A stretch of 64,000 nt of DNA from Sedimenticola hydrogenitrophicus. Lineage in GTDB: Bacteria > Pseudomonadota > Gammaproteobacteria > Chromatiales > Chromatiaceae. The position numbers were made by a program, and so were the translations under genes. Below are positions 38,899 through 48,482 of the stretch, in pieces. Where the stretch lies: NCBI RefSeq assembly GCF_025175675.1, contig NZ_JANIOA010000001.1:62001-126000 (forward strand), read 5' to 3'. The notes under the pieces are model-generated. The model was given only the letters and a program-made list of their open reading frames with translations, was not told the origin of the DNA and did no database searches. Numbering within the stretch: position 1 is the first letter of the stretch; every line of letters starts with the position of its first letter.

Positions 38899-39456
38899 TC
38901 AGTGGTCCTTCTGGTGCGCCATGGCCAACCGACTCCAGACCCAGACATAGTTGACCCCGCTGGCGAGCGTGGTCGCCATCACCACCCAGACCAGGCTGTC
39001 GAGCAGCACGCCGGGCAGCGTCACCAGTCCGCGGTCCAGCACCACCGCCAGCACCAGTACGATCTGGGAAAAGGTGTTGATCTTGCTGATCAGGCTGGGG
39101 CTGGCGGTCAACTCCATCACCCGGAAATGGTAGACCAGGGCGCCGGTCACGATCACCAGATCGCGCAGGATCACCAGCATCACCAGCCAGACCGGGATGA
39201 TATCGATCAGCGCCAGGGTCAGATAGCTGGAGACCAGCAACACCTTGTCCGCCAGCGGGTCCAGCAGCCCCCCGAGCTGGCTCTGCCAACCGTAGTGTTT
39301 GGCCAGATAGCCATCCAGGCCATCCGAGATACCGGCGACGGCAAACAACACCAGTGCCACACCGAACTGCTGCTCCAGCAACATCCAGACAATCGGCACC
39401 GACATGAAGATACGCAATATACTGATCAGATTAGGTATATCTTCGCGTTTCAGCAT
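38899..39456 (-). CDS. CDP-alcohol phosphatidyltransferase family protein (PgsA-like)
   Basis: A 185-residue membrane enzyme. The signature DGLDGYLAKHYGWQSQLG, completed by GLLDPLADKV, contains all catalytic Asp residues, and the N terminus NLISILRIFMSVPIVWML resembles phosphatidylglycerophosphate synthases. Several hydrophobic helices follow. Because most gammaproteobacteria carry a separate pgsA next to uvrC, this copy beside a DUF2066 gene may be a second paralogue; the product lipid is uncertain. It starts 42 bases after the DUF2066 stop. Confidence 0.85.
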   Translation of the reverse strand: MLKREDIPNLISILRIFMSVPIVWMLLEQQFGVALVLFAVAGISDGLDGYLAKHYGWQSQLGGLLDPLADKVLLVSSYLTLALIDIIPVWLVMLVILRDLVIVTGALVYHFRVMELTASPSLISKINTFSQIVLVLAVVLDRGLVTLPGVLLDSLVWVVMATTLASGVNYVWVWSRLAMAHQKDH

Positions 39457-39498
39457 CGCTACCCTGTCGCCCTGAAAGACTCGTCGATTATGCCGAGG

Positions 39499-40647
39499 TT
39501 ATCGCATACGGTAGAAGAGATCGACTCCCTCCACCAGCGACTGCGTCGCATCCGGCAGATCGGTGACCGGTTCGATCACGCCCCCCAGCGCCAGTCCCTG
39601 CTCCAGGACCTGGATACCGCCGCGTACCTGCAACTCAAAAATCACCGCGTCCGGCTCAACGGCGACCATATCGGCCCGCTCGACCGAACTCTGGGACTGG
39701 AGCAAACGTCCCACCCCGGCATACTGCACCAGCGCCGTCACCCCACTCACCCGCAGCCTGATCGGGGACAGATTCGCCTCCCCGCCCACCGGCGCATAGC
39801 GCTCCGCAAGCAGATCGCCCACATGCTGCGCCCCTTCACGGGCCAGGTCGACGGGATCGCCACCCTCATCACTCCAACTGGTGGTGCGGTTCCCATGATA
39901 GAGACGCCAGGTCACACGCCACAGACGCCCGGAGAGCTGGGTCATCCGGCCGGTTACGATCAGATCGGGTGTATAGCGCTGCGAGGCGCGACGGATATTC
40001 TGTTCGAAATCACCCCAGAGATCGGCGACCTGCACAGCGGCCTGATCCTCCAGATCCATCAACGGCAGGAGCAACGGGACACCGCGCTGCTCTGCGGTCA
40101 CCGTCATGGCATCGATCAGGGCGGCATCCAGCTCGGGACGCATCACCCGGCGCTGCCCCTGGCTCTCGATGCCGAGCCAGACCAGGCCGGAGGGGCGATT
40201 CCTCCCCCACACCGGTAGCCGACGCTCCCGCAGCAGGCGCTGCACGGCGGCGCTATCGAACTGCACGGTCAACAGACGGGAGGCCTCCCCACTGTCCACT
40301 GCCCCATCCTCCGCGGCCGGGGGTTCGGCGGCGGATGACCGGCCGGCGCCCAGCCGATAGCGGAACTGCTGTACGTAACGGGTCGCCTGGGCGATATCCT
40401 CCTGCAACTCGGGGCGCTGGGGCACGGTCCGGTTGCCCGTCACCTTGATCAGCATCCGGGCAAAGGCGCGACGGATTCCATCGGTCCGCTGCTCCACGGA
40501 TTGCCCCGCTACCGGCACCTCCGCACTGTACAACCCGGTTACCTGGCCGGCCGTGGCGGCCGGACCATACCCCATGCACAGCCACAAGAGCAGTAGCTGA
40601 ATTGATTTTACCAAGCGATGCGTGCGCTTCGATGAACAACTGGACAT
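39499..40647 (-). CDS. Exported DUF2066 family protein
   Basis: A 382-residue protein with an N-terminal signal sequence (LVKSIQLLLLWLCMGYGPAATAG). The family pattern is visible in GLYSAEVPVAGQSVEQR, AFARMLIKVTGNRTV, YVQQFRYR and LPVWGRNRPSGLVWLGIE. DUF2066 proteins sit divergently to purM in many gammaproteobacteria, as here. No function is established; it is probably periplasmic. The exact start is not fixed by a good ribosome-binding site. Confidence 0.85.
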   Translation of the reverse strand: MSSCSSKRTHRLVKSIQLLLLWLCMGYGPAATAGQVTGLYSAEVPVAGQSVEQRTDGIRRAFARMLIKVTGNRTVPQRPELQEDIAQATRYVQQFRYRLGAGRSSAAEPPAAEDGAVDSGEASRLLTVQFDSAAVQRLLRERRLPVWGRNRPSGLVWLGIESQGQRRVMRPELDAALIDAMTVTAEQRGVPLLLPLMDLEDQAAVQVADLWGDFEQNIRRASQRYTPDLIVTGRMTQLSGRLWRVTWRLYHGNRTTSWSDEGGDPVDLAREGAQHVGDLLAERYAPVGGEANLSPIRLRVSGVTALVQYAGVGRLLQSQSSVERADMVAVEPDAVIFELQVRGGIQVLEQGLALGGVIEPVTDLPDATQSLVEGVDLFYRMR

Positions 40648-40867
40648 GTAATTTAGAATCCGACTGGCGTGATAATCCGGTCGATTCTAGCCTGACCCCA
40701 GCCGCAAATCCATTCGCACCCCCGGGACCGCCCGATGTCACCCGGTTAGCGGCCGGAAAAAACACCCGTCATCCGTTCCAGTGGTATAATTCCGCTCCTT
40801 TTGCCTGATCCCGGCCAGTGGATTTGGTAGACTCAACAACTGCAGCACGTTCTCTTAGGAGTGATCA

Positions 40868-41920
40868 GTGGATCAGAACAAGACCGATTCCGCCTCTCTG
40901 AGTTACCGGGACGCCGGTGTCGATATCGATGCCGGAAACAGCCTGGTCGAGCGGATTAAACCCATAGTGAAAAACACCTTCAGACCCGGCGTCATGACCG
41001 GCCTGGGGGGATTCGGGGCGCTCTTCGAGCTGCCGCTGGACCGCTACCGGGAGCCTGTACTCGTCTCCGGCACCGATGGCGTGGGAACCAAGCTGCGCCT
41101 GGCGCTGGCCCTGCAGAAGCACGACACCATCGGCATCGATCTGGTGGCCATGTGCGTCAACGACATCATCGTCACCGGTGCCGAACCGCTGTTCTTCCTG
41201 GACTATTACGCCACCGGGCACCTCGACGTGGACGTCGCCAGCAGCGTGATCGCGGGCATTGCCGAGGGTTGCCGGCTCTCCGGCGCCGCCCTCACCGGCG
41301 GCGAGACCGCCGAGATGCCTGGCATCTATGCGGCAGGCGATTACGATCTGGCCGGCTTCTGTGTCGGCATTGTGGAAAAATCCCGCATCATCCAGCCGGA
41401 CCGGGTACAGCCCGGCGATGTGCTGCTGGGGCTCGCCTCCTCCGGCCCCCACTCCAACGGCTACTCGCTGGTGCGCAAAATCCTCGAGGTCTCGGGCGCG
41501 GATCTGCATCAGCCTCTGGGTGACACAACCCTGGGCGAGGCCCTGCTCACCCCGACCCGGATTTACGTGAAGTCGCTGCTGGCGCTGCACCAGGCGATCG
41601 ATATTCACGCCATGGCGCACATCACCGGCGGCGGGCTGCCGGAGAACCTGCCCCGGGTCCTGCCGCAGGGCACCCGCGCCGTGATCGACGGCGGCTCCTG
41701 GGAGCGGCCGGCGGTGTTCCAATGGCTGCAGGCGCAGGGCAATGTGGTGGAATCGGAGATGCTGCGCACCTTCAACTGCGGCGTCGGCATGGTGGTCTGT
41801 GTCGCCGAGGGGGACGCCGACCGGGCCATCGCGCTGCTGCAGGCCCAGGGGGAATCCGCCTGGAGACTGGGCCGCATCGAAGCCCATGACGGGGCGCCGA
41901 GCGTGGAACTGACCGCGTGA
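40868..41920 (+). CDS. purM: Phosphoribosylformylglycinamidine cyclo-ligase (AIR synthase)
   Basis: A 350-residue enzyme (E. coli 345) closing the imidazole ring in purine synthesis. It has [20 protein letters not shown], the ATP-binding [35 protein letters not shown] and [11 protein letters not shown], all diagnostic. The start is GTG 40868, with AGGAG seven bases upstream. Its stop overlaps the purN start (GTGA), giving coupled translation. Confidence 0.97.
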   Translation: MDQNKTDSASLSYRDAGVDIDAGNSLVERIKPIVKNTFRPGVMTGLGGFGALFELPLDRYREPVLVSGTDGVGTKLRLALALQKHDTIGIDLVAMCVNDIIVTGAEPLFFLDYYATGHLDVDVASSVIAGIAEGCRLSGAALTGGETAEMPGIYAAGDYDLAGFCVGIVEKSRIIQPDRVQPGDVLLGLASSGPHSNGYSLVRKILEVSGADLHQPLGDTTLGEALLTPTRIYVKSLLALHQAIDIHAMAHITGGGLPENLPRVLPQGTRAVIDGGSWERPAVFQWLQAQGNVVESEMLRTFNCGVGMVVCVAEGDADRAIALLQAQGESAWRLGRIEAHDGAPSVELTA

Positions 41921-42585
41921 CCGAACAGCGGAAACTCCCCATTGTGGTGTTGCTCTCCGGCAGCGGCAGCAACCTGCAGGCGATTATCGACAGCGCCGCG
42001 GGCGGACTTCCGGTGGAAATACGCGGGGTGGTCAGCAACCGGGCCGACGCCTTCGGCCTGGAGCGGGCCCGCCAGGCGGCCATCCCCACCCGGGTGCTCG
42101 ATCACACCGGCTACCCGGACCGGGCGGCCTACGACCGGGCACTAATGGGGTTGATCGATGAATACCAGCCGGCCCTGGTGATCCTGGCCGGCTTCATGCG
42201 CATCCTGACACCGGACTTCGTCAAGCACTTCCAGGGACGGCTGCTGAATATTCACCCCTCCCTGCTGCCAAAGTATCGGGGGCTGCACACCCATCAGCGC
42301 GCACTGGAGGCGGGAGATCGGGTGCACGGCGCCAGTGTCCACCTGGTCACCGAGGAGCTGGACGGCGGCCCGGTGATTCTGCAGGTGCGCGTACCGGTGG
42401 AGGCGGGAGATGACGAAGCTACCCTAGCGGCCCGGGTACTGACCCAGGAGCACCGCATCTATCCAGCCGTGATTCGCTGGTTCGCCGAGGGACGGCTGCG
42501 GGTGAACCAGGGCGGGATCGAGCTGGATGGAGAAACACTGCAGGGACCGATTGTCATGGAATTCAACCAGGTAACGGTCGGATGA
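41917..42585 (+). CDS. purN: Phosphoribosylglycinamide formyltransferase
   Basis: A 222-residue folate-dependent GAR transformylase. [18 protein letters not shown] is the N-terminal nucleotide loop; [11 protein letters not shown], the catalytic [20 protein letters not shown] (Asn-His) and [17 protein letters not shown] with the catalytic Asp follow. The GTG start overlaps the purM stop by four bases, and the ATG of the DUF3108 gene overlaps its own stop by four bases. Confidence 0.96.
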   Translation: MTEQRKLPIVVLLSGSGSNLQAIIDSAAGGLPVEIRGVVSNRADAFGLERARQAAIPTRVLDHTGYPDRAAYDRALMGLIDEYQPALVILAGFMRILTPDFVKHFQGRLLNIHPSLLPKYRGLHTHQRALEAGDRVHGASVHLVTEELDGGPVILQVRVPVEAGDDEATLAARVLTQEHRIYPAVIRWFAEGRLRVNQGGIELDGETLQGPIVMEFNQVTVG

Positions 42586-43316
42586 ACGTGCGCTGGGTTG
42601 GCCTGTTGTTGACGACCTTGGCCCTGTCGCCACCCGGAACTGCCGGGGCGGAAACCGCGCAGCAACTCAGACCCTTCAGTGCCGAATACCGCGTCAGCAT
42701 GGGGAGCATGGTCATCGGCCGGGCCAACATCACCCTGCGCCTCTCCAGCGAAGGCCGTTATACCTATCGGGCCTACACCACCCCGGTGGGCCTGGCGGCG
42801 GTATTCCGCAACGATGAAATCACCGAACAAAGCCAGGGCCGGGTGGTCAACAACAGCATCATCCCCAGCCGCTACTTGTACACCCACAAGCGGCCCAAGC
42901 GCACCCGCCAGGTGAACCTCGACTTCGATTGGCAAGCCGGCAAGGTGGCGAACCAGAGTGCCGATTCCCATTGGACCATGGAGATTCCCGAGGGAACCCA
43001 GGACAAGTTCAGCCAGCAGCTGGCGCTGATGCTGGCGCTTTATCGGGGTAACAAGGCAGCCGAATACCAGGTGGCCGACGGCGGGCTGCTCAAGCGCTAT
43101 CGCTACACCGAGGTCAGCCGGGGACCGGTCGCCACGGAGTCGGGTGAGTACCAGGCCATCAAGCTGGCCAGGAACAAGGATGACCGTCCCTCCCGGGCCA
43201 CGCTCTGGTTCGCCCCCGACCTGAACTTCCTGCCGGTGCGGATCGCCAAGCATGAAAAGGACGGCGACTACGTGATGGAGCTGGTCTCGGTCACCTGGCA
43301 GGACGGGGAGAGTTGA
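42582..43316 (+). CDS. Exported DUF3108 family protein
   Basis: A 244-residue protein with signal peptide (VGLLLTTLALSPPGTAGA). The mature part is a beta-rich DUF3108 domain: PFSAEYRVSMGSMVIGRANI, IPSRYLYTHKRPKR, TLWFAPDLNFLPVRI. It overlaps purN by four bases, completing purM-purN-DUF3108, an arrangement shared with Pseudomonas and other gammaproteobacteria. Its function is unknown; it probably resides in the periplasm. Confidence 0.87.
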   Translation: MNVRWVGLLLTTLALSPPGTAGAETAQQLRPFSAEYRVSMGSMVIGRANITLRLSSEGRYTYRAYTTPVGLAAVFRNDEITEQSQGRVVNNSIIPSRYLYTHKRPKRTRQVNLDFDWQAGKVANQSADSHWTMEIPEGTQDKFSQQLALMLALYRGNKAAEYQVADGGLLKRYRYTEVSRGPVATESGEYQAIKLARNKDDRPSRATLWFAPDLNFLPVRIAKHEKDGDYVMELVSVTWQDGES

Positions 43317-43339
43317 AAGGGTTAAACCTAAATTCCTCT

Positions 43340-43675
43340 ATTTAACCGCTAAGAACGCAAAGAACACGAAGAAAAACTACGATCGAATGGCACTAAGTTA
43401 AGCCCAGAGCCCCCGTCATCCCGGCGAATGCCGGGATCCAGAACCCGCATCCGCGGTGAATTCATGGATTCCATCCTCAGGTCCGTAAACGGTGCATCCC
43501 TGCACCACTCCTCCGGCCTGCGTCGGAATGACGAAAAAATGGATTCCTGCCTTAGCTTAGTGCCATTCAATCAACAATCCGTATTCTCCCGGTCTTTCAT
43601 TTGCCGACTTGGGTAGAAATGTAGGTAAGCCATTGTATCCCTTTGCGTACTTTGCATTCTTCGCAGTTAAGATGA
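43340..43675. repeat. Onion-like nest of palindromes: F10, a GAATGGCACTAAG palindrome, F9 and an R1 core
   Basis: From outside in: F10 arms (CGCTAAGAACGCAAAG near 43347 and CTTTGCGTACTTTGCATTC near 43640); GAATGGCACTAAG (43385-43397) against CTTAGTGCCATTC (43556-43568); the F9 dRS3-like arms GTCATCCCGGCGAATGCCGG (from 43415) and CCGGCCTGCGTCGGAATGAC (to 43532); and at the centre an R1 core (43471-43514, minus orientation) with hairpin GGTGCA-GGGA-TGCACC. Relative to the F9 copy at 8274-8352, R1 sits exactly between GGATTCC and CCGGCCTGCG. No coding signal. Confidence 0.8.
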
Positions 43676-43679
43676 GGTT

Positions 43680-43996
43680 TTCAGATGGTAATTACTCACC
43701 CGGTCTGAAAGTGATTGGCCTGCCTGGTTGGCCGATCTTGATGGCGCCTCGAATCCGGTCCCTTTTTCAGATTCAAGCCTGCCCTTGTTTGAGCGCAGCA
43801 AGTTTTGTCCACGGATGGACTTATGCCGCGGAGGCCATGAGGAGTGGTACAGGGACGTACCGGTTACAGAGCCGAGGATGCAATGGCCGGGAGCGGCTTG
43901 GGCAGGCGCTGAAAAAGAGGGTGGTTTCGAGGATACAAGCCATCACGCGAGGCCGGCAAGGTAGGCCCATCACCCCGTGAGTAGTTACTTCAGATT
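43680..43996. mobile_element. F3 element (IS66-like MITE) with 8-bp target duplication, carrying a 94-bp R1 insertion
   Basis: The element proper is 43688-43988. Left end GTAATTACTCACCCGG, right end (reversed) GTAACTACTCACGGGG. Flanks TTCAGATG (43680-43687) and TTCAGATT (43989-43996) agree at 7 of 8 bases, as after a staggered insertion. The R1 cassette spans 43806-43899 (TGTCCACGGATGGACTTATG ... GGCCGGGAGCGG), absent from the F3 copy at 23641-23829. IS66-family ends begin GTAA and duplicate 8 bp, so an IS66 transposase is the likely mobilising partner. The right flank ends four bases from the stop of the following gene. Confidence 0.82.
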
Positions 43997-43999
43997 AAA

Positions 44000-44521
44000 T
44001 CAATCGCGCCGCAACAACCGGCTCATCACCGATTTGAAAAAGCCGCCCGGCGCCACAGTGATGCGGGCGTCGTCCACGTTGATCTGTTCCAGATCGTAGC
44101 TGCTATACTCGACCCCCGCCTCCTGGTACATCTCCTGGGAGAGCTTCAGGTCGTCGGCCCAGCGGGAGAGAAAATCCTCGCTGGGTGAGATGCAGACGAT
44201 CCGCCCGACCTCCTCCTGGATCAGCTTCGAGGCGCAGCGGGGACAGGGGGGATGGGTGACATAGACGGTGCAGCCGGTGAGATCCCGCTTGGCGAAGATC
44301 ATGGCATTCTCTTCCGCATGGATAGTCAGATTGAGCTTGCAGTTGCGATCGGCAAGGCGCTCGCTGCGATCCTCCACCCCCGCGGCAAAGCCGTTATAGC
44401 CGACCGAGACGATGCGGTTGCCATCGGTGATCACCGCACCCACCTGGGAAGAGGGGTCCTTGCTCCAGGCGGAGATATGGGCCGCCAGCCCCAGGAAACG
44501 GGTATCCCATTTGACACTCAT
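44000..44521 (-). CDS. dCMP/cytidine deaminase family protein (ComEB-like)
   Basis: A 173-residue zinc deaminase. HAEENAMI supplies one Zn ligand and the proton-shuttling Glu, and PPCPRCASKLI the two Cys ligands. VGAVITDGNRIVSVGYNGF is typical of deoxycytidylate deaminases. The length suits a dCMP deaminase, but no allosteric dCTP site was verified. ATG 44521 follows GAGG. It lies 91 bases beyond apbC on the same strand. Confidence 0.85.
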   Translation of the reverse strand: MSVKWDTRFLGLAAHISAWSKDPSSQVGAVITDGNRIVSVGYNGFAAGVEDRSERLADRNCKLNLTIHAEENAMIFAKRDLTGCTVYVTHPPCPRCASKLIQEEVGRIVCISPSEDFLSRWADDLKLSQEMYQEAGVEYSSYDLEQINVDDARITVAPGGFFKSVMSRLLRRD

Positions 44522-44612
44522 TCAGGTCGCCTCACTGGAGATTGGTTGGTGTTTGACCGGGATTGAGAAACAGCCGTGGTGGCGGCAACAAATGCCACCA
44601 CGGCGGGTGCAC

Positions 44613-45704
44613 TCAGTTGTTCTGGATCACGATATTGGGGAACTTGGCCGCATAGCTCTTGGACTGCAGGGCCAGAATGGCCGTGGTCTTGCGGGCGATC
44701 TCGCGATAGATCTGGGAGATGCGCGCATCCGGATCGGCCACCACGGTCGGCTTGCCGCCATCGGTCTCCTCGCGGATGCGGATATCCAGCGGCAGGGCAC
44801 CGAGGAAATTGACCCCGTACTGCTCGGCCATGAGCCGACCACCGCCCTCGCCGAAGATGTGCTCCTCATGGCCGCAGTTGGAGCAGATGTGGGTACTCAT
44901 GTTCTCCACGATACCCAGCACCGGCACCTCCACCTTCTCGAACATCTTGAAGCCCTTGCGCGCATCCAGCAGAGCGATGTCCTGGGGGGTGGTCACGATC
45001 ACGGCACCCGACACCGGCACCTTCTGCGCCAGGGTCAGCTGGGTATCACCGGTACCCGGCGGCAGGTCGATAATCAGGTAATCCAGGCTGTCCCAGTTGG
45101 TGTCATTCAGCAGTTGCTCCAGCGCCTGGGTGACCATGGGTCCGCGCCAGATCATCGGCGTCTCCTCGTCGATCAGGAAACCGATGGACATGGCCTGGAT
45201 ACCGTAATTCTCCATCGGCTCCAGACTCTTGCCGTCCTTCGATTCCGGTTGCCCCGAGACGCCCAGCATGCGCGGCTGCGAAGGCCCGTAGATATCCGCA
45301 TCCAGCAGCCCCACCTTGGCGCCCTCCGCCACCAGCGCCAGCGCCAGGTTGACCGCGGTGGTGGACTTGCCGACGCCGCCCTTGCCGGAGGCGACGGCGA
45401 TGATGTTCTTCACGTTGTCGATCGGCTTGAGTGATTTCTGCACCGAGTGGGCGGTGATCTTCCAGTCGACATCCACCGCAACCGCGGTGACGCCCGCCAC
45501 GGCGGTAATCCGTGCCTTCAGCGCATCGGCCAGTTCATCTCTGAAGCCCTTTGCCGGAAACCCCAACTCGACGGCCACCTTCACGGCCCCGCCATCGATC
45601 TCGATCCCCTTGATAGACTTGGCACTGACCAGATCCTTGTCCAGGTGGGGCTCGATGTAGCCCTTGATTGCCTCTTCGATCAACTCTTTCGTTACTTCAG
45701 CCAT
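44613..45704 (-). CDS. apbC: Iron-sulfur cluster carrier protein ApbC/Mrp
   Basis: A 363-residue P-loop ATPase that carries [4Fe-4S] clusters to apoproteins. An N-terminal DUF59/MIP18-like domain (1-90) precedes the deviant Walker A VASGKGGVGKSTTAVNLAL (about 105-123), LDADIYGPSQPRMLG and the CxxC pair in ICSNCGHEEHIFGEGGG that binds the cluster. It is divergent from metG, its usual neighbour in gammaproteobacteria. Confidence 0.96.
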   Translation of the reverse strand: MAEVTKELIEEAIKGYIEPHLDKDLVSAKSIKGIEIDGGAVKVAVELGFPAKGFRDELADALKARITAVAGVTAVAVDVDWKITAHSVQKSLKPIDNVKNIIAVASGKGGVGKSTTAVNLALALVAEGAKVGLLDADIYGPSQPRMLGVSGQPESKDGKSLEPMENYGIQAMSIGFLIDEETPMIWRGPMVTQALEQLLNDTNWDSLDYLIIDLPPGTGDTQLTLAQKVPVSGAVIVTTPQDIALLDARKGFKMFEKVEVPVLGIVENMSTHICSNCGHEEHIFGEGGGRLMAEQYGVNFLGALPLDIRIREETDGGKPTVVADPDARISQIYREIARKTTAILALQSKSYAAKFPNIVIQNN

Positions 45705-46040
45705 TGCATGCTCCTACGAGATGGCCTCGCAGGGAGGCCGCAAATTCGGGTGATGATGGCCGCGCATTCTACATTAAAAAATGCTTATGCCCAACCAAAT
45801 CGCTAGGTCTTTCAACAGCCTAGATTGACAATTCTCCTTTCCGCCGCCATTAAATCCCTGTGATACTTGGCTTTTCCGAGAACTTTACGGCTGTGGACCG
45901 ACGTTGACGACTTTTCGCATTCCCATGAACTATGTGATAATTGCACGTTTTATTGGACGACCGGGAGGGGCATCTCTCATCGATACCCATCGATCCCCGG
46001 TCAGCCAGGTTTCTTTCCCTCCAGAGACAGCCGTGAAATC
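45705..46040. promoter_or_regulatory. Divergent intergenic region between apbC and metG
   Basis: 336 bases holding the promoters of two divergent genes. AT-richer patches (around 45770-45800 and 45935-45955) are plausible promoter positions, but no -35/-10 pair is clear. No repeat family of this window is present here, in contrast to most other large gaps. Confidence 0.35.
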
Positions 46041-48080
46041 ATGACTCAGACAGCGCGAAAAATACTGGTGACCAGCGCCCTCCCCTATGCCAACGGTCCG
46101 ATCCATATCGGCCACATGGTGGAATACATTCAGACCGACATCTGGGTGCGATTCCAGAAGATGCGCGGCCACCAGTGTCTCTATGTCTGCGCCGACGACG
46201 CCCACGGCACCCCCATCATGCTGCGCGCCCGCCAGGAGGGAATCGGGCCGGAGGCCCTGATCGCCCGGGTCGCCCAAGAGCATAAGGCCGATTTTGCCGA
46301 TTTCAATGTGGGCTTCGACAACTATCACTCCACCCACTCGGAGGAGAACCGACATTACGCCTCCCTGATCTATCAACGCAACAAGGAAAAGGGAAATATT
46401 GCCAACCGCACCATCACCCAGGCCTATGATCCGATCGAGGAGATGTTTCTGCCGGACCGCTTCATCAAGGGTGAATGCCCGAAGTGCGGCGCCCAGGACC
46501 AGTACGGCGACAACTGCGAGGAGTGCGGCGCCAGTTACTCCCCCAGCGAGTTGAAGAACCCGGTCTCGGCAGTCTCCGGCGCAACCCCGGTGGAGCGCAA
46601 TTCCGAGCACTACTTCTTCAAGCTGGCCAATTTCGAGACCATGCTGAAGGCATGGACCCGGGGCGGCCACCTGCAGACCGAGGTAGCCAACAAGCTCGGC
46701 GAGTGGTTCGAGGCCGGGCTGCATGAGTGGGACATCTCCCGCGACGCCCCCTACTTCGGCTTTGAGATCCCCGACCATCCGGGTAAATATTTCTATGTCT
46801 GGCTGGATGCGCCGATCGGCTACATGGCCAGCTTCCGCAATCTGTGCGATCGCAGCGACGGCCTGGACTTCGATGAGTTCTGGGGCGCGGACGCCACCAC
46901 CGAGCTGTATCACTTCATCGGCAAGGACATCATCTATTTTCACGCCCTGTTCTGGCCGGCCATGCTCAATGGTGCCGATTTCCGCACCCCGACGGCGGTC
47001 TTCTCCCACGGCTTCCTGACGGTCGACGGCCAGAAGATGTCCAAGTCACGCGGCACCTTCATCAAGGCGCGCACCTACCTGGACCACCTGAACCCGGAGT
47101 ACCTGCGCTATTACTTCGCCGCCAAACTCGGCGCGGGGATCGAGGACATCGACCTGAACCTGGATGATTTCCAGGCACGGGTCAATTCGGACCTGGTCGG
47201 CAAGGTGGTGAACATCGCCAGCCGCTGTGCCGGCTTCATCAACAAACGCTTCGAAGGAAAACTGGCCGATCAACTCGCGGATGCGGCACTGTTCCAGAGT
47301 TTTGCCGAGGCCGGCGGGCAGATTGCCGAACACTACGAAAAACGTGAATTCAGCCGTGCCGTCCGCGAGATCATGGCACTGGCCGACCGCGCCAACCAGT
47401 ACATCGACGAGCGGAAGCCCTGGGTCATCGCCAAGGAGGCGGGGCGTGAGGAGGAGCTGCAGCAGGTCTGCTCCCTGGGGCTGAACCTGTTCCGCCTGCT
47501 GATCGGCTACCTGCGGCCGATCCTGCCGGCGACCGCGGAATGCTCGGAGGCCTTCCTGCGGGTCGCCCCGCTGCGCTGGGATGCGCTGGCCACGCCCCTG
47601 CTGGGCCATGCGATCGATCCCTTCAAGCCGCTGATGACCCGGGTCGAGCCGAGCCAGATCGAGGCGATCATCACCGCCTCGAAGGCGGATCTGGAAAAAC
47701 AACCGGGGGCGGCCGCCGCACCCGGCGGACCCCTGCTCGATGACCCGATCAGCGACACCATCGACTATGCCGATTTCGCCAAGGTGGATCTGCGGGTGGT
47801 GAGGATCGTCAAGGCGGAGCGGGTCGATGGCGCGGACAAACTGCTGCAGTTGACCCTGGACCTGGGCGGCGAGCAGCGCAATGTCTTTGCCGGCATCAAA
47901 TCCGCCTATGAGCCGGCCGACCTGGAAGGACGCCTGACCGTCATGGTGGCCAATCTGGCACCGCGGAAGATGCGTTTCGGGCTGTCCGAAGGCATGGTGC
48001 TGGCGGCCGGACCGGGCGGGAAGGAGCTGTTCATCCTCAGTCCGGACAGCGGCGCCAAGCCCGGGATGCGGGTGAAGTGA
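46041..48080 (+). CDS. metG: Methionyl-tRNA synthetase
   Basis: A 679-residue class I synthetase (E. coli 677). HIGH is in [16 protein letters not shown] (about 18-33). A zinc knuckle [18 protein letters not shown] follows, KMSKS is in [14 protein letters not shown], and the anticodon-binding helices come next. The last about 110 residues form the EMAP/Trbp-type tRNA-binding dimerisation domain ([20 protein letters not shown]). ATG 46041 is used; the frame extends 58 codons upstream without similarity. Confidence 0.97.
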   Translation: MTQTARKILVTSALPYANGPIHIGHMVEYIQTDIWVRFQKMRGHQCLYVCADDAHGTPIMLRARQEGIGPEALIARVAQEHKADFADFNVGFDNYHSTHSEENRHYASLIYQRNKEKGNIANRTITQAYDPIEEMFLPDRFIKGECPKCGAQDQYGDNCEECGASYSPSELKNPVSAVSGATPVERNSEHYFFKLANFETMLKAWTRGGHLQTEVANKLGEWFEAGLHEWDISRDAPYFGFEIPDHPGKYFYVWLDAPIGYMASFRNLCDRSDGLDFDEFWGADATTELYHFIGKDIIYFHALFWPAMLNGADFRTPTAVFSHGFLTVDGQKMSKSRGTFIKARTYLDHLNPEYLRYYFAAKLGAGIEDIDLNLDDFQARVNSDLVGKVVNIASRCAGFINKRFEGKLADQLADAALFQSFAEAGGQIAEHYEKREFSRAVREIMALADRANQYIDERKPWVIAKEAGREEELQQVCSLGLNLFRLLIGYLRPILPATAECSEAFLRVAPLRWDALATPLLGHAIDPFKPLMTRVEPSQIEAIITASKADLEKQPGAAAAPGGPLLDDPISDTIDYADFAKVDLRVVRIVKAERVDGADKLLQLTLDLGGEQRNVFAGIKSAYEPADLEGRLTVMVANLAPRKMRFGLSEGMVLAAGPGGKELFILSPDSGAKPGMRVK

Positions 48081-48106
48081 CCTGTATTGCAATCTAATCT
48101 ACTGTT

Positions 48107-48230
48107 GTTAATGGGTAACTACTCATCCGATCTTTAAGTGATTGGCCTGCCTTGTTGGCCGATCTTGATCCAGCCATCATGTGAGGCCGGCAAGGTAGGC
48201 CTATCACCCCGTGAATAGTTACGTTAATGG
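48107..48230. mobile_element. F3 element (IS66-like MITE), short form, with perfect 8-bp target duplication
   Basis: The element is 48115-48222 (108 bp): GTAACTACTCATCCG at the left and GTGAATAGTTAC at the right. It is flanked by identical GTTAATGG at 48107-48114 and 48223-48230. It consists of little more than the two ends and lacks the internal part of the 23.6- and 43.7-kb copies, so it looks like an internal-deletion derivative. It lies in the metG-rnfA gap. Confidence 0.88.
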
Positions 48231-48482
48231 AATAACTGCGGGAAGGAAGCGACGACATTATGCCCGGGGTGGCCGGGCGGTACGATACGGACGGAAAATA
48301 CATGAAATATTGTGCATATATTTTCTCTGTTATTGATGATATATAATGCACTATACTTCAGGTAGCCGCCGGATATACCTAAAAGTTATAAGGTTATACA
48401 CACACAAACTATCGGTTGTTAGCATTAGGGTTAACCACTACTATCGGCCATCCTGCTATATATGGTGTAGGTCTGCTATTTA
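48231..48482 (+). promoter_or_regulatory. AT-rich upstream region of the rnf operon
   Basis: The stretch is much richer in A/T than its surroundings, especially 48295-48400 (ATGAAATATTGTGCATATAT and on). ACTATCGG occurs twice (about 48409 and 48440), with a GTTAACC palindrome-like segment between. This is the place for the rnf promoter and possible operators, but no consensus site could be assigned. There is almost no ribosome-binding site before the rnfA ATG. Confidence 0.4.

Noticed and set aside
43609-43980. 123-codon ORF across the F10/F3/R1 region
   Set aside because: It runs straight through terminal repeats, a target duplication and an insertion, so it is a chance frame in repeat DNA.
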